A stretch of DNA of 32,363 nt from positions 3,582-35,944 of the forward strand of contig DEPS01000019.1 in the NCBI GenBank assembly GCA_002358875.1, written 5' to 3'. Positions 24,929-32,363 of the stretch are shown here, piece by piece. The translations under genes and the position numbers were made by a program. Numbering within the stretch: the stretch's first letter is position 1; each line of letters begins with the position of its first letter. Below the pieces are notes generated by a model, which did not search any database, had not been told where the DNA came from, and worked only from the letters and a program-made list of their open reading frames with translations. The stretch comes from Lachnospiraceae bacterium UBA3386 (GTDB taxonomy: Bacteria; Bacillota; Clostridia; Lachnospirales; Lachnospiraceae).

Positions 24929-26473
24929 TTGAAAAGAACGGATGAGTTAAAAAAGGAAGGGGAGGAAAAGGATGAGATTCTTCTCCGGGAAAAATCAAAA
25001 GCGGAAAACGCGGCAGTAAAACTGAAAAAAAGGGCTGCAGATGGACTGAAAAGACTTTCGGAATCATTTGGCAAAGCTTCGAAAAGACTTTCGGAATCAT
25101 TTGGCAAAGCTTCGAAAAAACTTTCGGAAACGGAAAAAAAAGCTGCAGACGGACTGTCACACAAGACAGCAGAAGCTGTTAAGCTGTTTGCGGGATGGAC
25201 TTCCGGAACCTTACGGAAAGTAAAGAAAAAGCATCCCGAGAAAGATCCTCCGAAAACAGGGCAGGGGGCAGCCTTTTTCCTGATCCTGATCCTTTTTGCG
25301 GCAGGAGTTTTGTTTGTGTCTCTTAAAGGAGGCGGACAGGGCAGTTCACCGGCCGGAAAGTCAGAAGCTTCAAAAGGGAGTTCAAAAACTTCAGAAGCAG
25401 GTTCAGAAGAAAGTTCAGCAACTTCAACAGCAGGTTCAGAAGGCAGCTCAGAAGCAGCTTCAACAGGTAGTTCAGGAGGCAGCTCAGCAGCAGGTTCAGA
25501 AGGCAGCTCAGAAGCAGCTTCAGCAGCAGGTTCAGAAAGTAGCTCAGAAGCAGCTTTAGAAGGAAGTACACAAGCTCTGGAAGCAGCTTCAAAAGAAGGC
25601 GCTGACATGGAGCAGGATCAGGAGCAGCCGGAGGGTGACGCAAACGGAGTGCTGGAATATGACAAGAGTGTCCGGGACGATCCTTCGGAAAAGGTGCCGG
25701 AGTCTCTTATGTCGCTTACGCTCCGCTCAGCTCTCTACAGTACGCATTCCTTTACAGATCTGCTTCAGAAAGAAGTTGAGGCGGTCTTGGCTGCTCAGTA
25801 CCGTGCAATTCTGGACAGGGGCTGCGGTGCCTCGTTTGTCCCGGCAAAAGGTCAGGAAAAGCTCTGGGAGAAAACAAGAGAGCTGCGCAGGCAGGAACTT
25901 GCAAAAGATCCCTTCCTGCTCCTGGTCAATAAATGGCATTTCCTGCCGGACGGGTACGAAGTGAATCCTGTGCAGCTTGAGAACGGCCAGCGTATTTCTG
26001 CAGACTGCTATGAATCTCTGATGAAGATGCTGGAAGACTGTACTGCTGCCGGTGGAACGCCGATCGTCTGTTCAGGATACCGTCCTCACTGGTATCAGGT
26101 AAATCTTTTTAATGAGCAGACCAGCCGATGGCTGTATGCCGGATACGGACAGGAAGAAGCGAAAAATCTCGCGGGAACTGCGGTCGCCGTCCCTGGAACG
26201 AGTGAACATGAACTGGGACTTGCGGCGGATATTTATTCATCCGAAAACCTGAATCTTGATGAGAGCCAGGTTCATACCTTTTCACAGCAGTGGCTCATGA
26301 AAAACTGCTGGAAATACGGCTTTGTCCTCAGGTATCCAGAGGGAAAGAGCGAGATCACGGGTATTATTTATGAGCCATGGCACTATCGGTATGTGGGAAT
26401 GGAGCACGCCGAAAAAATAATGGAGGCGGGTATCTGTCTGGAGGAATATCTTGATGCTGTGGAACACGAATGA
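24929..26473 (+). CDS. Second membrane-anchored M15B (VanY-like) carboxypeptidase
   Basis: A protein of about 514 residues, paralogous to its upstream neighbour in the catalytic domain but not in the N-terminal region. Residues 1-110 are Lys/Glu-rich and helical, with a tandem duplicated 11-residue unit (KRLSESFGKAS). A membrane segment lies at about 114-134. A Gly/Ser/Ala/Glu-rich linker runs to about 215, then a helical segment, then the peptidase. Motifs are CSGYRPHWYQVNLF, SEHELGLAAD (H427, D434) and EPWHYRYVG (E482, H485). The predicted topology is N-in, enzyme outside. The start is uncertain: TTG 24929 has GAGG 11 bases upstream, while GTG 24917 overlaps that GAGG. No in-frame ATG lies near. 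The 57-base gap to the first M15 gene has no terminator, so co-transcription is likely. Confidence 0.88.
   Translation: MKRTDELKKEGEEKDEILLREKSKAENAAVKLKKRAADGLKRLSESFGKASKRLSESFGKASKKLSETEKKAADGLSHKTAEAVKLFAGWTSGTLRKVKKKHPEKDPPKTGQGAAFFLILILFAAGVLFVSLKGGGQGSSPAGKSEASKGSSKTSEAGSEESSATSTAGSEGSSEAASTGSSGGSSAAGSEGSSEAASAAGSESSSEAALEGSTQALEAASKEGADMEQDQEQPEGDANGVLEYDKSVRDDPSEKVPESLMSLTLRSALYSTHSFTDLLQKEVEAVLAAQYRAILDRGCGASFVPAKGQEKLWEKTRELRRQELAKDPFLLLVNKWHFLPDGYEVNPVQLENGQRISADCYESLMKMLEDCTAAGGTPIVCSGYRPHWYQVNLFNEQTSRWLYAGYGQEEAKNLAGTAVAVPGTSEHELGLAADIYSSENLNLDESQVHTFSQQWLMKNCWKYGFVLRYPEGKSEITGIIYEPWHYRYVGMEHAEKIMEAGICLEEYLDAVEHE
25048..25113 (+). repeat. Perfect 33-bp tandem duplication in the second M15 gene
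   Basis: The 33-base unit starting GAAAAGACTTTCGGAATC occurs at 25048-25080 and again at 25081-25113 without a mismatch, and a partial third copy begins at 25114. The two copies encode KRLSESFGKAS in frame. Flanking CTGCAGATGGACTG (25035-25048) and CTGCAGACGGACTG (25143-25156) form an additional near-identical direct repeat. The exact identity points to a recent duplication. Confidence 0.9.
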
Positions 26474-26565
26474 GAGGAATTGGTTACAAGTTACACTGCC
26501 GCCGGAAGGTTACTGACCGCCTTGTGACCAGTATAAGGAATTGTGAAAAGATACAGCATTGTCTG

Positions 26566-26594
26566 TTATCATTCCTGCGGTTAAGAGATATAAT
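26566..26594 (+). promoter_or_regulatory. Predicted sigma-A-type promoter for the CBS-PPase operon
   Basis: TTATCA (26566-26571) and a perfect TATAAT (26589-26594) are 17 bases apart. The start codon is 76 bases downstream. The preceding 26481-26530 region can form a hairpin between TGGTTACAAG and CTTGTGACCA with one mismatch, which may separate this operon from the M15 genes. Confidence 0.6.
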
Positions 26595-26669
26595 AGTAGT
26601 TGCTAGAGAGAAGATCGGGATGCCGGAAATATCCGGTTTGATAATAACGGTCACTTCAGGGAGGGAAAA

Positions 26670-28307
26670 ATGAAGCAGGATGTTATTTATATCACAGGGC
26701 ACCAGCACCCGGACACGGATTCGGTCGCAGCAGCGATAGGCTATGCCTTTTTCAAGAGAGCGAACGGTGTGAAGGCGGTTCCCTGCAGACTTGGAAAGCT
26801 CGGAACAGAGACGAAGTATCTGCTGGATCGCTTTGGCTTTGAAGAGCCGATGCTTTTAGAGGACGCGAGGGTCAAAATGTCGGAGATCGAGATCGACGAT
26901 CCGACGACCATTAATCCGGATAAAACACTTTACGAAGCGATACATCTCATGCGTGACAAAAAAAGAAAGACCTGCGGCGTCGTGGACGAAGAGGGGCGCG
27001 TCGTCGGTATGCTCACCATGAACGATATTGGTAATGTCGCTATGAGCGATACTTCCAGTACTGTAAAACTTCTTGAAGACATTTCTCCTGAGAACATCTG
27101 CACCGCTATCAGCGGCACCATCATTTACCGCGCGCCGAACCGCCATACAAACGGTAAGGTCTCCGTCGTTGCAATCACAAAAGGCGATATTGCCGTTCAT
27201 AAAGTAAAGGACAAGATCGTTGTGACCGGTGACGATCCGGATGCGCAGAAGCGCCTGATCGAGATGGGAGCGGGCATACTGATCGTGGTGCGCGCAAAGA
27301 ATGTCGAGGACAAGGTGCTGGAGACTGCCAAGGAGTACAGCTGCTCTGTTATCCTCTCCGGACACAGTACAATGAATACCTCCCGATATATATATTTCGC
27401 TCCTCCTGTCAGCACGATCATGTCGACCAAGATCGTAAAGTTCTATGCGAATGAGCTTGCGGAGGACGTCGGGAACAAGATGATGAGGACGCGTTTCCAC
27501 AACTATCCGATCGTAGATGAAAACGACAGGATCGTCGGTTGTGCAGCCCGCTATCATATCATGAACTGCAGGAACAAAAAGATTATCATGGTGGACCACA
27601 ACGAGTTCTCCCAGTCTGTCAGGGCGATCGAGAAGGCGGAGGTCCTCGAGGTCATTGACCACCACCGTATCAATGACTTTTCCAGTAAGCGCCCCGTTGC
27701 CTTCCGAAATGAGATCATCGGAAGCACAGCAACGATCGTCGCTACAATGTTCCGCGAGAATCAGATACCGATCCCTCAGAACCTGGCCGGCCTGCTTCTG
27801 GGCGCGATCCTTTCCGACACCCTGAAATTCCAGTCTCCGACAACAACGGAAAAGGATATCAATACGGCAAGGATCCTGGCTGCCTACGCTGACCTCGATA
27901 TTGATGAGTTTGCGCACGAAATGTTCTCTGTCGGCGCTAATATCAAGGGAAAGAGCATTAAAGAGCTCCTCAACCAGGACATCAAGTATTTTGAGATCGA
28001 GCACTGCAAGACCATGGTCTCCCAGGTCATCATTTCCTCCTTCTCTGCGCTTGTGGGAATGCATGATCAGATTCAGAGCGTTCTCGATGAATTTACGAAG
28101 AAGAAGAATCTGGACCTGTGCCTGATGATCTTTACAAGCACCCTGGACGGTGGATCTGTTGTCTTCCGTTCGGGAGAAAAATCTGCATGGGGGCTGGAGG
28201 CTTTCCCGGATAAGGAAAACGAGTCTCATTCGATCCAGGAAGGCATATTCTCCAGGAAAGCCCAGATTATACCAATGCTTACCAATACAATACAGAAGTA
28301 CTCATAA
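26670..28307 (+). CDS. ppaC: CBS/DRTGG-domain family II manganese-dependent inorganic pyrophosphatase
   Basis: A 545-residue cytosolic PPase with a regulatory insertion. The N-terminal DHH motif GHQHPDTDS spans residues 10-18. A CBS domain follows at about 72-125, a DRTGG-like domain at about 140-245 and a second CBS domain at about 247-300. The DHH part resumes with VDHNEF 308-313, VIDHHR 328-333 and LSDTLKF 381-387. The DHHA2 domain ends with FSRKAQIIPML. CBS-PPases hydrolyse PPi and are controlled by adenine nucleotides, AMP/ADP inhibiting and ATP or diadenosine polyphosphates activating in characterised members. The length fits the DRTGG-containing subtype. ATG 26670 follows GGGAGG. hslO begins 12 bases after the stop, so the two are very likely co-transcribed. 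Confidence 0.95.
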   Translation: MKQDVIYITGHQHPDTDSVAAAIGYAFFKRANGVKAVPCRLGKLGTETKYLLDRFGFEEPMLLEDARVKMSEIEIDDPTTINPDKTLYEAIHLMRDKKRKTCGVVDEEGRVVGMLTMNDIGNVAMSDTSSTVKLLEDISPENICTAISGTIIYRAPNRHTNGKVSVVAITKGDIAVHKVKDKIVVTGDDPDAQKRLIEMGAGILIVVRAKNVEDKVLETAKEYSCSVILSGHSTMNTSRYIYFAPPVSTIMSTKIVKFYANELAEDVGNKMMRTRFHNYPIVDENDRIVGCAARYHIMNCRNKKIIMVDHNEFSQSVRAIEKAEVLEVIDHHRINDFSSKRPVAFRNEIIGSTATIVATMFRENQIPIPQNLAGLLLGAILSDTLKFQSPTTTEKDINTARILAAYADLDIDEFAHEMFSVGANIKGKSIKELLNQDIKYFEIEHCKTMVSQVIISSFSALVGMHDQIQSVLDEFTKKKNLDLCLMIFTSTLDGGSVVFRSGEKSAWGLEAFPDKENESHSIQEGIFSRKAQIIPMLTNTIQKYS

Positions 28308-28319
28308 AAAGAAGAAAAG

Positions 28320-29240
28320 ATGGAAGAATATAAGGACTATATGATACGCGCCGTCGCGGCAGATGCGCAGATCCGGGCTTTTGCCATCACATCCAGGGAT
28401 CTGACGGAGGCCGCAAGAAAGGCGCATAATACAAGCCCGATCGCAACAGCAGCCCTGGGAAGGGCTATGTCGGGCGCATTGATGATGGCGGAGATGTTAA
28501 AAGGTCCCCGCGACCTTCTCACTCTGCAGATCGACGGGGACGGACCCCTTCAGGGACTTGTCGTTACGGCGGACAACAAGGGACATGTCAAGGGATATGT
28601 CAAAAATCCGTCCGTGATCCTCCCTCCCAATGCACAGGGACACCTGAATGTGGGCGGTGCAGTGGGAAAAGGTACGCTGACCGTCATCAGGGACATGAAC
28701 CTTAAGGATCCCTACATAGGGCAGATCCCCCTCGTCACAGGAGAGATCGCAGAGGATCTGACTGCTTATTACGCACAGTCCGAGCAGATCCCGTCCTCAG
28801 TCGGGCTCGGGGTCCTGATGAATAAGGAAAATACTGTAAAAAGAGCCGGCGGTTTCGTTCTCCAGCTCATGCCGTTTGCAAAAGATGACGTGATCGCCCG
28901 GCTGGAGGACAATATCCGGGGCATTTCTTCTGTGACCTCTATTCTGGAAGAGGAGAGTACACCGGAGCACCTTCTGGAAACTGCCCTTAAGGGATTTGAC
29001 ATAGAGGTCACTTCCAGGGAGGATGTAGAGTTTTACTGCAACTGCAGCAGGGAGAGATTTGAACGAGGTCTTATTCTTTTAGGAAAAGAGGAGCTTGAAA
29101 GCATCATTGATGAGGGAAGGGACATAACTCTTACATGTCAGTTTTGCGGAAGCAGCTATTGTTTTACGCCCGATCAGATCAGAAAAGTCGTGTCGAATAT
29201 GGATGTCCGTGAAGACGGCATCTTAGATGAGAGGAAATAA
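28320..29240 (+). CDS. hslO: Hsp33 redox-regulated chaperone
   Basis: A 306-residue Hsp33 of normal family length. The N-terminal core shows SPIATAALGRAMSGALMMA, GPLQGLVVTAD, GHVKGYVKNP and YYAQSEQIPSSVGLGV, all typical. The C-terminal redox switch has C240-x-C242 and C273-xx-C276, which bind zinc when reduced; oxidation releases zinc and activates holdase activity in the cytosol. The start ATG at 28320 has AGAAGA upstream and lies 12 bases after the CBS-PPase stop. The next gene starts four bases after this stop and takes its ribosome site, GAGGA at 29231-29235, from inside this gene. Presence of Hsp33 in an anaerobe fits defence against occasional oxidant exposure. Confidence 0.96.
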   Translation: MEEYKDYMIRAVAADAQIRAFAITSRDLTEAARKAHNTSPIATAALGRAMSGALMMAEMLKGPRDLLTLQIDGDGPLQGLVVTADNKGHVKGYVKNPSVILPPNAQGHLNVGGAVGKGTLTVIRDMNLKDPYIGQIPLVTGEIAEDLTAYYAQSEQIPSSVGLGVLMNKENTVKRAGGFVLQLMPFAKDDVIARLEDNIRGISSVTSILEEESTPEHLLETALKGFDIEVTSREDVEFYCNCSRERFERGLILLGKEELESIIDEGRDITLTCQFCGSSYCFTPDQIRKVVSNMDVREDGILDERK

Positions 29241-29243
29241 AGC

Positions 29244-30698
29244 ATGTTTTGTGCAAAATGTGGAGCAAGGCTGGATGACAGTGCAAAAAAATGCCACAGA
29301 TGCGGTGCGCCTGTACGTATCCGTCCTGCTTCTGCAAATGTTTCAGGAAGAAAGGACAGGATGTCAGATGATGACATCTTTGCGCCTGACCGGGATGATG
29401 AAAGGGAATTCTCAGGGAAGGAATCTCTGCAGGATCCCGTGTTTTTCAAGGAGGCGGGCAGCGATATCGATGTAGATTCCATCATCCGGATCGCGAGAGG
29501 AGAGGATTCCCGGGGGAAAAATGAACCTTCCCCGGAGGATGAGGGGACCCGTTTCCAGAAAAGAGTGGAGATCAGACGCTCTCCGGCAGGCAGTGGCTCT
29601 TCTGAACAGAAGAAGATCACCCGGGAATCCTGGATCGATTCTCTTTCTGTAGTCGAAAAAGCCCGCCGCCGCGTAAATGAATCAATCCATCTCTTTGAGG
29701 AGAGAAGGGATGAGAGAAATATGCAAAAGCATATTGCGCGGGCGGAAAAATATTTTTCAGCTGCCGGGCTCATGGACTCTGCAAAAACAGCAGGTTCTGA
29801 ACCGGCTCAAAAGAAGGACGCTCTGGAAAAAGAAGCTCTGGAAAAGCAGCGTCAGGAAAAGGAACGCCTTGAAAAGGCGGAAAAAGTCCGCAGAGAGCAG
29901 GAGCGCCTGGAACATGTCCGCAGAGAAAAGGAAGAAGCCCAAAAGGCTGCGAGAAAGGCTCGTGAGCGGCAGACACAGGAACAGATCCGGCTTAAAGGCG
30001 AGAATGAAGCGGAGATGACCCGTAAGGAGTCAGCTGAACCCCTTATTTCAGTAGAGCCTGATACTACTTTGGATAGGCCCCTTTCGAAATCCATGGGATC
30101 CACTGAGGCAGCATCGGCTGATGCCCTGGCTTTAGCCGCTGCGGAATCTGCTGATACTGCAGCCGTTCATGCTGAATCAGTTTCCGAGGATCTCTCTTCA
30201 GTAAATACTGTTACAGCTCAAGCTGAAACAGCGTCTGACTTGACAAGACAGAAAGAGCAGGAGATCCGGGCAGAACAGGAGAAAAATTTCGAGGCTCAGG
30301 CTGAAGAAAAAGCCCGCTATACGCAGCAGGCAATGACCAAAGAGAGAAGATTGTGGACAGAAGAAGAACTCGGTCTCGAAAATGCCCGCAAAATCCGCAG
30401 GATGAGAGAAGATGAGATCGACGGCATCGATGAATTCCTGGCAAAATACGGGCTGTCCAAGGAACTGGCGGTCCGTCTGGCAACACTCTTTTTGATCGCG
30501 CTTCTAAGCGTGATTTACGTCATGGGAAGAGGCAGGAAAACACCGGCAGCACCTTTTCCCCAGGAGGGAATGACAGGCGAACCATCCGTGGAGCAAACGG
30601 GGCAGGACGAAATTCCTCAGGATACTTACCAGGATGCTGAAGATGAGTACGAGATCCCTACCGGAGGCGGAGATTTCCAGAATACACAGTCTCCGTAA
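29244..30698 (+). CDS. Zinc-ribbon, coiled-coil, single-pass membrane protein of unknown function
   Basis: A 484-residue protein I cannot assign to a named family. It starts with a zinc ribbon, CAKC and CHRC (C3, C6, C17, C20). A hydrophilic region follows, then a long charged Glu/Lys/Arg/Gln stretch at about residues 190-260, strongly suggestive of coiled coil. An Ala/Ser/Glu-rich segment and a second charged helix lead to one membrane segment at about 412-427. A short acidic tail with Pro, Gln and Glu ends the protein. The N-terminal zinc ribbon is probably cytosolic with the short tail outside. It begins four bases after the hslO stop, with its ribosome site within hslO, and is followed nine bases later by another single-pass membrane protein. 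The zinc ribbon resembles those of many small Firmicute envelope proteins. Confidence 0.85.
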   Translation: MFCAKCGARLDDSAKKCHRCGAPVRIRPASANVSGRKDRMSDDDIFAPDRDDEREFSGKESLQDPVFFKEAGSDIDVDSIIRIARGEDSRGKNEPSPEDEGTRFQKRVEIRRSPAGSGSSEQKKITRESWIDSLSVVEKARRRVNESIHLFEERRDERNMQKHIARAEKYFSAAGLMDSAKTAGSEPAQKKDALEKEALEKQRQEKERLEKAEKVRREQERLEHVRREKEEAQKAARKARERQTQEQIRLKGENEAEMTRKESAEPLISVEPDTTLDRPLSKSMGSTEAASADALALAAAESADTAAVHAESVSEDLSSVNTVTAQAETASDLTRQKEQEIRAEQEKNFEAQAEEKARYTQQAMTKERRLWTEEELGLENARKIRRMREDEIDGIDEFLAKYGLSKELAVRLATLFLIALLSVIYVMGRGRKTPAAPFPQEGMTGEPSVEQTGQDEIPQDTYQDAEDEYEIPTGGGDFQNTQSP

Positions 30699-30707
30699 GA
30701 AACAAAT

Positions 30708-32165
30708 ATGAACAGTTTCAGTCAGTCTGAGAATAATTCCGCGAAAAAAAGGGCGCGGCGGGAAAATCCCTGGAGTTTTCCGGTCGTGCTTCTTTTTTGC
30801 GCGCTTATATGTCTTGGAGGAGGGGCAATTCTGTACCTGCTCTATTTTCCACGCAGATTCAGCGAAATGGAAGTTACGGATTATGTCAGCAGCGTTTACG
30901 GCAGTTCATGGACTTTGGCAGAAAAAAGCCGGGAAAGCGCAATGACTGGCGCTGCCCTTTATACTTTTACAGACAGGGAGAAAAACAGATTCACGGTTTA
31001 TACCATGGCAGTCCCGGAGAAAAGGGACGGCAGGCTGACAGGACATTGGAAAAAGGCCCTGTACGATGACTATTTCAGCTCTGTGATCGAAAGCAGGATG
31101 GAAGAGATCGAAGCGCTGAAAAAGAAGATGAGAAAAGAAGCCGGTCTGGAGATGGTTCTTGAAAATATGGTGGAAGAAGCACAGACCGGATCAAAAAAAG
31201 ATGTTCATGATGAAACGGCAGATACATCTGGACGGCAGGTATCCTTCAGGCTGTATCTTGAGAGCAGCAGCCAGCTGAAGGATGCGGCAAAGTACATTCA
31301 AAAGCTGGATGATCTGCTCGGCTTTTCAGTGAATAAGGATGCGGGAGCCTTTTCTTTGCTCCGGCAGGATTCTCCGGACGTTCATGTTTACCTGTGCCCC
31401 GAGATCCTTAAGGAGACGCCCGACGCAGTCTCCGGTGCTGAAAAAACCAGCTCAGGGAATAACGAGGCGCCCAGATACCCTTTGCTTGCTTCTTGGACCG
31501 GAAACTGGAAAGACCAGACCGGCCGCAGCAGGTATGAGATCAGCAGGATTCCTTTTTCCTGCAATGCTGCCCGAAAATACGCACAGGAAGAGCTTTTTAC
31601 GAGGCTTGAAAACGATTACGCAGATGCAGCCAGGACATTCGGGAAAGAATACTATTCAATCTCTGAAGAACTGTGGGCCAAATATCCGGCCCCTGTCCTG
31701 ACACTTATTAACGTAGGGGGGCATGACCTTGTTTCCGGCAAAGCGGTCCATGAATATCGTTTGTTTTACAACCGCCGGACGCACACCTACTGGATGACAA
31801 ATCTTGACCCGTGTGAGTATACAGGAGGAAACGGCTCTTTTTCAGCTCTTGTGGAATATCTTGGGGGAAATTACAGCTGTTATCGGGAAAAGGAGGCATC
31901 CTGGCGCATCGGGACGACCGTCTGGAAGGCTTTTCTGGAGACGAAGAAGGGAAGAGGAGACGAAAGAGTATACAAAGATCTGCGCGTCTACAGGGACGGA
32001 AATACCATCTCTCTGGACCCTGTTCCTGATGCCTTCGAAGGAACAGGCGCACTGCCGTCCGGAAGGCCCTTCAGCATGCGTGATCTGATCAAAATGCTGG
32101 ATGTACACATTACAGTCAATCAGAGAGAAATGACTGCCGTCATATACAGGACACTGAAGCAATAA
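30708..32165 (+). CDS. Single-pass membrane protein of unknown function
   Basis: A 485-residue protein without a family I recognise. A basic N-terminus (KKRARR) precedes one membrane segment at about residues 23-47, so the large C-terminal part is predicted to lie outside. That part is mixed alpha/beta in appearance, with a charged helix around residues 120-150 (EEIEALKKKMRKEAG) and several Trp/Tyr-rich strands. No cysteine pairs, catalytic motif or lipobox are evident. The C-terminus includes a segment, RPFSMRDLIKMLDVHITVN, that may be a helix. The start ATG at 30708 lies nine bases after the preceding stop, with only a weak GTAAGAAA upstream, so translation may be coupled. It is the last + strand gene of the CBS-PPase/hslO run and converges on a tRNA gene. 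Confidence 0.8.
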   Translation: MNSFSQSENNSAKKRARRENPWSFPVVLLFCALICLGGGAILYLLYFPRRFSEMEVTDYVSSVYGSSWTLAEKSRESAMTGAALYTFTDREKNRFTVYTMAVPEKRDGRLTGHWKKALYDDYFSSVIESRMEEIEALKKKMRKEAGLEMVLENMVEEAQTGSKKDVHDETADTSGRQVSFRLYLESSSQLKDAAKYIQKLDDLLGFSVNKDAGAFSLLRQDSPDVHVYLCPEILKETPDAVSGAEKTSSGNNEAPRYPLLASWTGNWKDQTGRSRYEISRIPFSCNAARKYAQEELFTRLENDYADAARTFGKEYYSISEELWAKYPAPVLTLINVGGHDLVSGKAVHEYRLFYNRRTHTYWMTNLDPCEYTGGNGSFSALVEYLGGNYSCYREKEASWRIGTTVWKAFLETKKGRGDERVYKDLRVYRDGNTISLDPVPDAFEGTGALPSGRPFSMRDLIKMLDVHITVNQREMTAVIYRTLKQ

Positions 32166-32187
32166 AATATTTTTGTGCAATAAAAAA

Positions 32188-32269
32188 TGCATCCAACAGG
32201 ACTTGAACCTGCACGGGGGTTGCCCAACAGAACCTAAATCTGCCGCGTCTGCCATTCCGCCATGGATGC
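32188..32269 (-). tRNA. tRNA-Leu (anticodon UAG)
   Basis: Read on the - strand, the acceptor arms GCATCCA and TGGATGC pair perfectly (32263-32269 with 32189-32195), with discriminator A at 32188. D-arm GCG/CGC, anticodon stem GCAGA/TCTGT, loop TTTAGGT with anticodon TAG (complement of 32234-32236), a 14-nt variable region with GGG/CCC pairing as in a class II tRNA, and T-arm GCAGG-TTCAAGT-CCTGT complete the cloverleaf. CCA is not encoded; a T-run follows the discriminator directly. It would read CUA and, by wobble, other CUN leucine codons. Confidence 0.95.
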
Positions 32270-32315
32270 AAAAAAAAGAAAAAAGTACGGCGGCGCAAAA
32301 TAAATTGTGCCGCCG
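32270..32315 (-). terminator. Minus-strand rho-independent terminator abutting the tRNA-Leu gene
   Basis: CGGCGGCGCA (32288-32297) and TGTGCCGCCG (32306-32315) pair with one G-U, around an eight-base loop. On the - strand the hairpin is followed by a T-rich tract (32287 down to 32270) that touches the first base of tRNA-Leu. It would end transcripts coming from upstream on the - strand. Confidence 0.8.
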
Positions 32316-32344
32316 CGGAAAAAAGGAAAAAGAAAATAAGAAAG

Positions 32345-32363
32345 TGAGACATGGGGGACTCGA
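32345..32363 (-). tRNA. Probable 3' end of another tRNA gene, cut by the window edge
   Basis: The - strand from base 32363 reads TCGAGTCCCCCATGTCTCA. This fits the end of a T-loop, a CCCCC T-stem strand, an ATGTCTC acceptor strand and discriminator A, followed by CTTT without CCA. The rest lies outside the window, so neither identity nor reality can be confirmed. Confidence 0.45.

Noticed and set aside
25296..25643. A Gln/Lys-rich frame on the + strand and a Leu-rich frame on the - strand across the second M15 gene's linker
   Set aside because: Both are out-of-frame readings of the Gly/Ser/Ala-rich repeat DNA; the membrane segment and peptidase domain show which frame is real.
22868..26473. 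A vancomycin-resistance cluster, suggested by two VanY-like proteins and a Ddl in the same window
   Set aside because: The Ddl has a D-Ala-D-Ala-type active-site loop, it is about 17 kb away, and no VanH, VanX, VanS or VanR homologue is present.
26470..26673. A 67-codon + strand ORF filling the gap between the second M15 gene and the CBS-PPase, overlapping each by four bases
   Set aside because: It contains the predicted promoter, uses many ATA, TTA and AGG codons unlike its neighbours, has no ribosome site and no recognisable features.
26856..28229. A 457-codon open frame on the - strand opposite the CBS-PPase gene, and similar long frames opposite glgP, the GH36 gene, the DUF815 gene and the alcohol dehydrogenase
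   Set aside because: They mirror well-identified + strand genes codon by codon, have no recognisable domains or ribosome sites, and arise from the codon pattern of GC-rich genes.

Overview
The window is a gene-dense, moderately GC-rich stretch of chromosome in which almost every gene is on the + strand. It looks like a strictly anaerobic Bacillota of the class Clostridia, most likely Lachnospiraceae-like. The reasons are strong AGGAGG-type ribosome binding sites with some TTG starts, a DUF815 ATPase, a CBS/DRTGG-type family II pyrophosphatase, meso-diaminopimelate dehydrogenase, and a redoxin / small CxxC protein / 4Fe-4S membrane protein cassette of the kind seen in anaerobic Firmicutes. This assignment is inference from gene content; no 16S or marker comparison was possible. 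I see no phage, transposase, integrase or CRISPR array; the window reads as core and semi-core chromosome.

Layout. 1-4626: 3' part of ileS, then glycogen phosphorylase closed by a strong terminator. 4693-9060: a tight run ddl - murF - NUDIX hydrolase - EamA transporter, closed by a terminator; its first two genes make D-Ala-D-Ala and attach it to the UDP-MurNAc-tripeptide. 9190-11459: a GH36 alpha-galactosidase with its own terminator. 11598-12771: a membrane-anchored, probably extracytoplasmic, family II pyrophosphatase-like DHH protein. 12776-13953: ddh behind a good promoter and a leader of about 155 nt. 14057-16542: a three-gene redox cassette, including a 50-residue CxxC protein. 16579-20286: a DUF815 AAA ATPase and a UvrD/PcrA-type helicase. 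20475-22675: a polyprenyl-phosphate-type GT2 and an iron-dependent alcohol dehydrogenase. 22868-26473: two adjacent VanY-like (M15B) membrane-anchored carboxypeptidases with unrelated, repeat-bearing N-terminal regions. 26670-32165: CBS-PPase - hslO (Hsp33) - zinc-ribbon/coiled-coil membrane protein - unknown single-pass membrane protein, very closely packed. 32188-32363: tRNA-Leu(UAG) on the - strand, a - strand terminator directly abutting its 5' end, and what looks like the 3' end of another - strand tRNA cut by the window edge.

Themes. Several genes serve the cell wall: Ddh supplies meso-DAP, Ddl and MurF build the pentapeptide, and the two M15B enzymes would trim terminal D-Ala outside. 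A second theme is redox and disulfide biology: the 14.0-16.5 kb cassette could carry reducing power across the membrane to an extracytoplasmic thioredoxin-like protein, and Hsp33 is a redox-switched chaperone. A third is pyrophosphate metabolism, with one cytosolic nucleotide-regulated PPase and one membrane-anchored relative.

Several intergenic regions carry related palindromic elements with arms close to GTAACTATTCAGC / GCTGAATAGTTAC, which look like a dispersed repeat family. The best candidates for undescribed biology are the redox cassette, the externalised PPase, and the duplicated carboxypeptidases with variable repeats. No intergenic gap exceeds 300 bases.
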